Assembly (NCBI RefSeq): GCF_035953295.1
Contig: NZ_CP108370.1
Location: 7,673,001-7,737,000, forward strand
DNA length: 64,000 nt
Direction: 5' to 3'
Source of the DNA: Streptomyces sp. NBC_01335
GTDB lineage: Bacteria > Actinomycetota > Actinomycetes > Streptomycetales > Streptomycetaceae
The notes beneath the pieces are model-generated. The model was not told the DNA's origin and did no database searches. It worked only from the letters and a program-made list of their open reading frames with translations. Below are positions 57,827 to 64,000 of the stretch, piece by piece. Positions within the stretch are counted from its first letter, which is position 1, and every line of letters begins with the position of its first letter. The translations under genes were made by a program, and so were the position numbers.

Positions 57827-60800
57827 TCACGTCTCGCTGGTCAGCAAGGAGTTGAGCTGTCGCCGTGAGGTGATGTCGAGTTTCCGGAAGATCTTGTTGA
57901 GGTGGTACTCGACGGTCGACTGCGTGATGAACAGCCGGGTCGCGATCTCGGCGTTGGTGGTTCCGCGCGCGGCGAGGGTGGCGATCCGCCGTTCCTGCGG
58001 AGTGAGGTCGTGCTCGGTGAGGCCGTGCGGGGAACGGCCGGCGCGCTTGCGGGGGTGCGCGCCGGTGGCGAGGAGCTCGGTGCGGGCCCGCTCGGCGAAG
58101 GCGGCTGCCCCCATGTCGGTGAACATCCGGTACGCGTGGCCCAGTTGGGTCCGGGCGTCGGTACGGCGTCTGCGCCTGCGGAGCCATTCACCGTAGAGGA
58201 GGTGGGTTCGGGCCAGTTCGGTTCGTACCTGGGTGCGGTCGAGGAGGGTCAAGGACCGGGCGAAGTGGGGTTCGGCCCCGTCGTGGTCGGCCGATACCAG
58301 GGCCCGGCAGCGTTCCAGGAGTCCCAGGGCCCAGGGCGTGCCGGCCGGCAGGGCGCGTTCTTCGAGACGGGCGAGGGCGACTCGGGCCGTGGGCCGGTCG
58401 CCGCAGCGGGTGGAGGCCTCGATGAGATCGGGCAGGGCGCGGGGGGCGCCTCCGGGGTTGTCGGCGTCGAAGGTGACGCGCGCATGGTCGGCGGCCTGGA
58501 CGTAGTGCCCCAGGCTGAGTTCGAGGACGGTCAGGCTGTTCCGGGCCCAGTCGGCCAGACCGCCGTGCGCGTGCCGGCTGGCCAGATCGCGTACGAGGAG
58601 ATCCGCGGCCGTACGGGCCGCCGACTCCTGGCCGCTCCAGGCCAGGAGCTCCACCCGGTAGGCCAGGCCGGGGGAGGGCTGGCCGATGACGGCGGCGAGA
58701 TCCTGTGCCTCGTCCAGGCACGCGGTGGCGGTGGCGAACCGGCCGGCCCGGAGCTCCCAGGTGGACCGGACCACCAGGGTGGAGCGCAGTGCTCCCAGCA
58801 CGCCGATGGCGCGCTCGTGCGCCTCCACGAGCCGGGCGGCCCGCGCCCCGCCGGTCTCGTCCCAGACCTCCTCGGCGGCGTAGAGGGCCAGGGTCGCCGC
58901 GCGCAGGCCGTGCCCGACCACGTCGGTGTCCCGTTCCAGGGCGGCGAGTGCGGCCTGGAGGAGAGGCAGGGCGGCCTGGTAACTGCCCTGCATCCGCAGG
59001 GCGAAGCCTTCGAGGAGGAGGTCGGCGCTGCTGGGGAGGGGGGACGGCCCAGGTGCCGGAGACACGACCGCCGTCCCGACGGCCGTCCGGGCGGCCGTCG
59101 GGACGAGGGTTCGCGGGAGGGCTAACGGTGGGGCCACGGCCGGCGAGGTCGCGGCCGGCAGGAGCGTGGCCGAGGCCGGCGGGGTCGGGGCGACGGCCGG
59201 CGCGGACCCGGCCGGCGCGGACCCGATCGCGGTCAGCGCCGGCGGGGTGGGGGTCGGCGGGGTGGGCGTCGGCGGGCTCAGGGCCAGCGGGCTCAGGGCG
59301 GGTGAGGTCAGGATCGTCACGCCGAGTTCCTCGCGAGCCGTCGCGTCGTGCTCGCCGCACAGCACGGCCAGGAGCCCTTCCATCAGGAGGGACCGGGCCA
59401 GAGCGCGGTCCGTGCCCGCGACCACACCGGCCGCGGCCAGCAGCGGCGATCCCAGGCCCGCGAGCCGCCCGAAGTAGATGTCGGTGGTGGCCCGGGTGTG
59501 CAGGGCGCGGGCCCGCAGGACGGTGTCGCCCCCGGCCAGGAGCGGCTGGGCCTGCGCGAGGAGGGACTGGGCGGTGGCGGGGTCGCCCAGCACGAGATGG
59601 GCCCGGGCGGCCTCGACGAGCCGCACCGCCCGGTCGGCCCGGGAGAGCTGTGCCGCTCGGGCCAGGAGAGCGGCCCGTTCGGCGTAGCCGCCGCGCCCGC
59701 GGGCCAGTTCCGCCGCCGCGACCAGTTCGTCGGCCACCTCGTCGTCGAGCCCGACGGTCGCCTCGGCGCGGTGCCAGGCCCGCCGCTCGGGGGCGCGCAG
59801 CGCATCGCTGACAGCGGCGAGCGCGGCGTGGACGCGCCTGCGCTCACCGGCCGGGGCGCTGCGGTAGACGGCCGAGCGGATCAGCGGGTGCCGGAACTCC
59901 AGCAGCGGCCCTCCGGTGAGCACGCCCGCGGATACCGCCGCGTCCGCGGCCTGCGCCAGGACGCCCAGTTCCGCAGCCGCCCTCCACAGCAGCAGCGCGT
60001 CCTCGGGCGGCGCGGCCGACAGCAGCACCAGGAAGGTCCGGGTCTCCGGAGGCAGGTCCCGCACCAGACGCCCGAAGTGGTTCTCCAACCGGGCTCCCAC
60101 CGGCAGCGGTTCGAGCAGCGGCGCCGTCCCGGCCAGGTGCGCGGGGCTCAGCGCCTGGGCACTCTCCAACAGTGCCAGGGGGTTGCCGCCGGCGTCGGCC
60201 ACGATGCGCGCGGCCACCGCCGCGTCCACCCGCCCCTCCACGCTCTGTCCGAGCAACTCGTGCGCCTGGGCGCCGGCCAGCCCGCCGACCGTCAGAGTCT
60301 CCAGCCCCTCGAACGCGCCTGCGCCGTCGGGTTCCCCGCGACCCGCGACCACCAGGCCGAGAGCCTCCGCGCCCAGCCGCCGGGCCACGAACGCCAGCGC
60401 GTCGCGGGACTCGCGGTCCAGCCACTGCACGTCGTCGACCAGGCACAGCAGCGGCTGTGCCGAGGTGGCGTCGGCCAGCAGCGTCAGGGCCGCCATCCCC
60501 ACCAGGTAGCGATCGGCCCGGGGCGCGGCCAGCAACCCGAACGCGGAGGCCAGCGCCTCGTGCTGAGGGGCCGGCAGCGACTCCAGACCGTCCAGGAAGG
60601 GCCGCAACAGACGGTGCAGACCCGCGAATCCGAGCCGCGCCTCGGACTCCGTCCCGGCGATGCGTACGACCCGCAGGTCGTTCGAGGTCCCGGCGAGGTG
60701 GTCCAGCAGCGTGGTCTTGCCGATACCGGCCTCGCCGACGACGACGAGCGCCGCGCTCATACCGTCACGCACGCCATCGACCAGGTCGGACAGGACCCGC

Positions 60801-60868
60801 AGTTCCTCGTGCCGACCGGTGAGCGGAACCCGGCGGGTGCGGGCTCCGGCCCGGGAGTGTCCAGTCAT
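57827..60868 (-). CDS. LAL-type LuxR-family transcriptional regulator
   Basis: A 1,013-residue large ATP-binding LuxR regulator. Walker A GEAGIGKT (45-52), Walker B CLVDDVQWLD, a long TPR-like middle and a C-terminal LuxR helix-turn-helix (LTPQERRIATLAARGTTNAE, RLFITQSTVEYHLNKIFRKL). Around residues 525-615 a Pro/Ala/Thr-rich low-complexity insert interrupts the helical repeats and contains a TTA codon (59123-59125). The ATG at 60868 is used because the frame further upstream reads into an IS terminal repeat. The IS end lies only 46 bp before this start, so its promoter has been displaced or replaced. It probably governs the minus-strand genes to its left; a link to the NRPS is possible but unproven. 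Confidence 0.9.
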   Translation of the reverse strand: MTGHSRAGARTRRVPLTGRHEELRVLSDLVDGVRDGMSAALVVVGEAGIGKTTLLDHLAGTSNDLRVVRIAGTESEARLGFAGLHRLLRPFLDGLESLPAPQHEALASAFGLLAAPRADRYLVGMAALTLLADATSAQPLLCLVDDVQWLDRESRDALAFVARRLGAEALGLVVAGRGEPDGAGAFEGLETLTVGGLAGAQAHELLGQSVEGRVDAAVAARIVADAGGNPLALLESAQALSPAHLAGTAPLLEPLPVGARLENHFGRLVRDLPPETRTFLVLLSAAPPEDALLLWRAAAELGVLAQAADAAVSAGVLTGGPLLEFRHPLIRSAVYRSAPAGERRRVHAALAAVSDALRAPERRAWHRAEATVGLDDEVADELVAAAELARGRGGYAERAALLARAAQLSRADRAVRLVEAARAHLVLGDPATAQSLLAQAQPLLAGGDTVLRARALHTRATTDIYFGRLAGLGSPLLAAAGVVAGTDRALARSLLMEGLLAVLCGEHDATAREELGVTILTSPALSPLALSPPTPTPPTPTPPALTAIGSAPAGSAPAVAPTPPASATLLPAATSPAVAPPLALPRTLVPTAARTAVGTAVVSPAPGPSPLPSSADLLLEGFALRMQGSYQAALPLLQAALAALERDTDVVGHGLRAATLALYAAEEVWDETGGARAARLVEAHERAIGVLGALRSTLVVRSTWELRAGRFATATACLDEAQDLAAVIGQPSPGLAYRVELLAWSGQESAARTAADLLVRDLASRHAHGGLADWARNSLTVLELSLGHYVQAADHARVTFDADNPGGAPRALPDLIEASTRCGDRPTARVALARLEERALPAGTPWALGLLERCRALVSADHDGAEPHFARSLTLLDRTQVRTELARTHLLYGEWLRRRRRRTDARTQLGHAYRMFTDMGAAAFAERARTELLATGAHPRKRAGRSPHGLTEHDLTPQERRIATLAARGTTNAEIATRLFITQSTVEYHLNKIFRKLDITSRRQLNSLLTSET

Positions 60869-60971
60869 GCCCTCAGCAGACCACCCCGGGGGCCCCGGGG
60901 CCCTGGGGGGCGACCCTAAGGGCTGTCCCGTAACTGCGGGAGCGTGAGTCACGGACCCGGCTTCGCGGAGG

Positions 60972-61349
60972 TCAGAGGAAGAGGAGCTCGACGTCCTTCG
61001 CCACGCAGAGCCGCAGAACGACCGTCAGCTGTTGGGCCGCATCGATGTGTGCCCGAGGAACGTCGGCCTCGTTCGGCCACTGCTCGACGATCGCCTCCAG
61101 CCGGGGCAGGAGCGCGGCACACTCGATGGGCGATAGCTCGCCTCCGCCGTCATCCGGGCGGTCGAGGAGCGGTTCGAGCGAGGTGGAGACGTCACTCCAG
61201 GGGCGCTCTCCGCCGAAGCCCCACATCTCGGAGAGAGTGAAGCCTTCGGCTCGCGCCAGCTGTCGCCGGAACGCGGCGAAGCCGCTGTAGGACCAGGCGA
61301 CGTCAGGGCTGCTGGTGTCTCCGTCTCCCGGAAACAGAGTCAGCCCTAT
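60972..61349 (-). CDS. Hypothetical protein, passenger within the IS repeats; start codon ATA
   Basis: A coherent coding frame of about 125 residues ending in VLRLCVAKDVELLFL, with VAWSYSGFAAFRRQLARAEG near the front. Similar small proteins are common in Streptomyces, as I recall, and begin MGLTLFPGDGD. Here the codon in that place (61349-61347) is ATA, 5 bp after GGGAGGA. The gene has therefore lost its ATG by one base, or starts at a weak codon or at the internal ATG at 61226. Function unknown. Confidence 0.6.
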   Translation of the reverse strand: MGLTLFPGDGDTSSPDVAWSYSGFAAFRRQLARAEGFTLSEMWGFGGERPWSDVSTSLEPLLDRPDDGGGELSPIECAALLPRLEAIVEQWPNEADVPRAHIDAAQQLTVVLRLCVAKDVELLFL

Positions 61350-61427
61350 GTCGTCCTCCCTCTCTACCGTCGAATAGGTAAAGGATCAGTCGAAACCAGC
61401 GACATCTGCAACTGAGATGATCCAGCG

Positions 61428-62195
61428 GTGGCTGGTGTGATCACGGCGTCGGAGCCCTCCTGGATAGCCCCGTTCACCGGGCTGAGCCCGCGCGCCTTCG
61501 GGAAGCTGGTGACCGTACTGCGGCGCGAGGGTGCGGCCGCGGTGCGCAAGGGCCGGCCGTGGAGCCTGCCGCTGGAGGACCGGGCACTACTGGTCGCGGC
61601 GTACTGGCGAACCAACTTGACGATGCGCCAGCTTGCACCGCTCTTCGGGGTCTCGAAGTCCGCCGCGGACCGCATCATCGACCACCTCGGACCCATCCTC
61701 GCTCTTCAGCCCCGCAAACGGTTCGCCAAGGACACCGTGCTGATCGTGGACGGCACTCTCGTGCCCACCCGCGACCACGCCATCGCCGCACAGTCGAAGA
61801 ACTACCGGTACTCCACCAACCACCAGGTCGTCATCGACGCCGACACCCGCCTGGTCGTTGTGGTCGGCCGCCCCCTGCCCGGAAACCGCAACGACTGCAA
61901 GGCGTGGGAGGAATCCGGCGCCAAGGCCGCCGTCGGCAAGACCACCACGATCGCCGACGGCGGCTATCCAGGCACCGGACTCGTCATGCCTCACCGCAGG
62001 CGCAAGGGCGAAGACCTGCCCGGCTGGAAGGAAGCCCACAACAAGTCCCACAAGCAGGTCCGTGCCCGCGTCGAGCACGTCTTCGCCCGGATGAAGAACT
62101 GGAAGATCCTCCGAGACTGCCGACTCAAAGGCGACGGAGTCCACCACGCCATGCTCGGCATCGCGCGCCTTCACAACCTCGCCCTCGCCGGATAG
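61428..62195 (+). CDS. IS5-family DDE transposase
   Basis: A 255-residue transposase with an N-terminal helix-turn-helix (MRQLAPLFGVSKSAADRIID) and the DDE catalytic core: IVDGTLVPT, TIADGGYPGTG and RVEHVFARMKNWKILRDCR. It starts at a GTG (61428) and appears intact and complete, so the element may still be mobile. Confidence 0.92.
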   Translation: MAGVITASEPSWIAPFTGLSPRAFGKLVTVLRREGAAAVRKGRPWSLPLEDRALLVAAYWRTNLTMRQLAPLFGVSKSAADRIIDHLGPILALQPRKRFAKDTVLIVDGTLVPTRDHAIAAQSKNYRYSTNHQVVIDADTRLVVVVGRPLPGNRNDCKAWEESGAKAAVGKTTTIADGGYPGTGLVMPHRRRKGEDLPGWKEAHNKSHKQVRARVEHVFARMKNWKILRDCRLKGDGVHHAMLGIARLHNLALAG

Positions 62196-62260
62196 ACGGA
62201 CGGCCGACAAGGAACAGGCGTGTCAGGCCGACCCCCAGACCATTTACGGGACAGCCCTTA

Positions 62261-62318
62261 GGCCGTGTGTCGAAAGTGGCGCCGTCCGCCCGGAGGGCGG
62301 GACTTTCGACACACGGCC
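62261..62318. repeat. 58-bp inverted-repeat element (copy d)
   Basis: Perfect 17-bp terminal repeats (GGCCGTGTGTCGAAAGT at 62261-62277, complement at 62302-62318) around a CGCCC-N5-GGGCG-type core. It equals the two ends of the 175-bp copy at 63640-63814 with 117 internal bases removed. It abuts the IS right end (TTAGG shared); CA follows on the right. Confidence 0.9.
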
Positions 62319-62551
62319 CAGTTGTTCTGCCCACGGAAGTTCGTGGAAGGGAGTTGATCAGGTGAGGTGGCGCCCGCCGACTCGGGAGAGGGGCACGTCA
62401 CGTCATGCGTTTGGCCGGGAAATGGATAGTCGCAGGTGCTTCGCGGGGCACCACCGTCGGGCCGAGAAAGGGCTCGCGGTGGCGTGCCCTCATCTCGGCT
62501 GTGGCGAAAGTGCGTTGACGTTCCTCGGACGGTGGTCAATCATCGCTGCTC

Positions 62552-63301
62552 ATGCTTCAAAGTGAGATTTGGGATGACCAGGCCGCTCAGAGCTATGACG
62601 CCCCTGGGACCGGCATGTTCGCACCGGAGGTGCTCGGTCCGACGGTGGACCGCCTGGTGGAGCTCACCGAAGGCGGGCGGGCTCTGGAGTTCGCCATCGG
62701 GACCGGGCGGGTGGCAGTGCCGCTCGCGGAGCGGGGAGTCTCGGTCAGTGGCATCGAGCTGTCGACGCCCATGGTCGATCAGCTTCGCACCAAAGCAGAC
62801 GAGGCGGCCATCCCTGTTGTCATCGGCGACATGGCCACTGCGCGAGTCCGGGGTGAGTTCCAGCTCGTCTACCTCGTCTACAACACCATCTCGAACTTGC
62901 TCACGCAGGCCGAGCAGGTCGCCTGTTTCCGAAACGCCGCACGCCACCTCGCGCCAGGCGGGCGGTTCGTCGTCGAGCTGTGGGTACCCGAGATTCGCAC
63001 GTTGCCGCCAGGTCAGCAGGCCGTGGTCTGGGAGTCGGCCCCGGGCTACATCGGGCTCGACACCTACGACGTTCTGCGCCAGCAGGTCGTCTCGCACCAC
63101 TTCCGGTTCGATGCCGGGACCGGCCGTGAGGCCCGGCTTTTTCGCAGCCCACACCGTTACATCTGGCCGAGCGAACTCGACCTGATGGCCGAGCTGGCCG
63201 GAATGACGCTGGAGTCCAGGCACGCAGACTGGTCCGGGGAGGAATTCACCGCAGAGTCGCGTTCCCACGTCTCCGTCTACCGGACGGCCGACTCGCTCTG
63301 A
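62552..63301 (+). CDS. Class I SAM-dependent methyltransferase
   Basis: A 249-residue methyltransferase with motif I ALEFAIGTGRVAVPLAERG, acidic residue after strand 2 (GIELST), motif II IGDMATARV and post-motif RNAARHLAPGGRFVVELW. Substrate unknown; the family includes small-molecule and toxin-modifying enzymes. It stands alone between two mobile-element remnants, with no clear operon partner, and may have been carried with them. Confidence 0.85.
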   Translation: MLQSEIWDDQAAQSYDAPGTGMFAPEVLGPTVDRLVELTEGGRALEFAIGTGRVAVPLAERGVSVSGIELSTPMVDQLRTKADEAAIPVVIGDMATARVRGEFQLVYLVYNTISNLLTQAEQVACFRNAARHLAPGGRFVVELWVPEIRTLPPGQQAVVWESAPGYIGLDTYDVLRQQVVSHHFRFDAGTGREARLFRSPHRYIWPSELDLMAELAGMTLESRHADWSGEEFTAESRSHVSVYRTADSL

Positions 63302-63361
63302 CCGGGCAGGTCTCCGATGTCAGCGACTCGTGACTGTCAGGTCACGTCATGCACGTGTCGG

Positions 63362-63908
63362 GTCAATGACCTGTTCCGCCGATGGCAGCGGGGCGGCACA
63401 TGGCACCGGATCTTCAAGCGGCTCCAGTCTCTGGCGGACGCGAAGGGTGCGATCACGTGGGACCTGAGCGTCGACTCCACCGTCTGCCGCGTCCATCAGC
63501 ATGCGGCCGGGGCCCGCAAGCAGGGGGCCCTGCCGAAGGAATCACCGGGGACTCGCCGCAGTTCGAACCCGTGCTGAAGGGTTCGACGAGGAGGACTACA
63601 AAGCCAGGCACGCGGTCGAGTGCGGCATCAACCGCCTCAGGGAGTGTGTCGAAAGTGGCGCCGTCCGCCCGGAGGGCGGGTCCGGCGGTGTCCGGTGCGT
63701 GCGATCGCAAGGCGGAGGGTCGCCCCGATACTGGGTGTATCGGGGTGATCCCGACAACGCGGCGAGCGTGCGTGCCGGGCGTCGCCGGACAGGCGGGACT
63801 TTCGACACACGGCCCAAGAGGCACCGGGCCGTTGCCACCAGGTACGACAGGCTCGCGGTCCGCTACGAGGCGACAGTCCTCATAGCCGCCATCAATGACT
63901 GGCTGTGA
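63362..63908 (+). pseudogene. Broken IS5-family transposase gene
   Basis: The first part reads NDLFRRWQRGGTWHRIF, then a DDE-like segment ITWDLSVDSTVCRVHQHAAG up to KQGALPKE. The frame and the catalytic middle are then lost. The end, EGFDEEDYKARHAVECGINR, is interrupted by a 175-bp element and continues as KRHRAVATRYDRLAVRYEAT to the stop at 63906-63908. Confidence 0.85.
63640..63814. repeat. 175-bp inverted-repeat element (copy e), inserted in transposase pseudogene
   Basis: Terminal repeats GGGAGTGTGTCGAAAGT (63640-63656) and the complement-type arm at 63798-63814. Internal hairpin CCCCGATAC-N5-GTATCGGGG (63723-63745). CA precedes (63638-63639) and follows (63815-63816). Deleting the element and one CA restores the transposase reading NRLKRHRAVATRYD, which proves an insertion with a 2-bp duplication. 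Confidence 0.93.
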
Positions 63909-63930
63909 CCGGCACCGCCGGACCCGGCGC

Positions 63931-64000
63931 TCACCGTGATGCTTCGTATGCCTCGCGGATGGCTGCGGGGATGCGTCCGCGGTCGTTTACGAGGTAGCCA
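63931..64000 (-). CDS. lsr2: Lsr2-like nucleoid protein, C-terminal end only
   Basis: Reading leftwards from the window edge gives GYLVNDRGRIPAAIREAYEASR then TGA (63933-63931). This is the DNA-binding C-terminus of Lsr2, whose minor-groove RGR tripeptide is visible. The rest of the gene lies outside. Lsr2 silences AT-rich and horizontally acquired DNA. Confidence 0.8.
   Translation of the reverse strand, partial: GYLVNDRGRIPAAIREAYEASR

Larger units (their letters stand above)
60915..62262. mobile_element. IS5-family element bounded by 19-bp inverted repeats, with passenger gene
   Basis: CCTAAGGGCTGTCCCGTAA at 60915-60933 is perfectly repeated in inverted form at 62244-62262. Inside are a transposase gene (61428-62195) and an oppositely oriented small gene (60972-61349). 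The outermost CTAA/TTAG may be target sequence rather than the element itself. At about 1.35 kb it is longer than a simple one-gene IS5 element. Confidence 0.75.

Noticed and set aside
57660..58187. N-terminal extension of the MBL-fold protein
   Set aside because: The extension is Arg/Pro-rich and overlaps the LAL gene. The twin-arginine signal peptide begins properly at 57659.
60869..60952. Longer start for the LAL regulator
   Set aside because: It would begin inside the IS terminal repeat; the ATG at 60868 has a ribosome site and gives the normal N-terminus.

Overview
The window is high-GC actinobacterial DNA, almost certainly Streptomyces or a close relative. Third codon positions are nearly all G or C, and a few rare TTA codons occur in regulatory or secondary-metabolism genes. 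It also holds an MbtH protein, a LAL-type LuxR regulator, TAT substrates, Streptomyces-type IS5 transposases and the end of an lsr2-like gene.

Layout. 1-1081: a divergent TetR/GNAT pair. 1146-10571: a nitrogen-scavenging locus annotated by habit as urea amidolyase but better read as guanidine assimilation (biotin-dependent carboxylase, two DUF1989 carboxyguanidine deiminase subunits, allophanate hydrolase, APC permease). An AmtR-like TetR protein is encoded in the middle, and matching AmtR-type boxes lie before the operon and before the permease. 11352-14629: an ornithine/lysine decarboxylase-type enzyme, a GNAT and a glutamine-synthetase-like ligase, plausibly a polyamine module. 14778-15812: a stand-alone KASIII. 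16111-21329: an oligopeptide-type ABC importer (lipoprotein, permease, permease-ATPase fusion, ATPase). 21930-24939: a DUF5132 protein and an ABC exporter with an N-terminal HMA-like segment.

25045-51615 is the centrepiece: one 7,995-residue, seven-module NRPS with a terminal thioesterase, then MbtH, a cytochrome P450, a SRPBCC protein and a 66-residue unknown protein, all on one strand and tightly spaced. Pocket residues read by eye give X1 - Thr - X3 - Pro - Phe - N-methyl-Tyr - Val-like, with no epimerisation domains. This is the order of cyanopeptolin-type (Ahp) cyclodepsipeptides: an exocyclic residue, a Thr whose hydroxyl closes the lactone, a variable residue, Ahp, an aromatic residue, an N-methyl aromatic residue and Val. 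The P450 is the natural candidate for oxidising the Pro-derived residue to Ahp (3-amino-6-hydroxy-2-piperidone). I infer a cyanopeptolin-like serine-protease-inhibitor pathway. Cyanopeptolins are mainly known from cyanobacteria; to my knowledge one related peptide, streptopeptolin, is reported from Streptomyces.

51700-60868 (minus strand): an MFS exporter, two alpha/beta hydrolases, an SDR, a TAT-exported metallo-beta-lactamase-fold protein and a LAL regulator. A shared 24-bp motif precedes two of these genes. 60915-64000: mobile DNA (an IS5-family element whose terminal repeats also enclose a passenger gene, and a broken transposase gene), a SAM methyltransferase and the 3' end of an lsr2-like gene.

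A non-autonomous inverted-repeat element runs through the window in two sizes, 175 bp (two copies) and 58 bp (three copies), several flanked by a CA direct repeat. One copy is inserted in frame in the allophanate hydrolase gene, and another interrupts the transposase pseudogene and so shows the target duplication directly.
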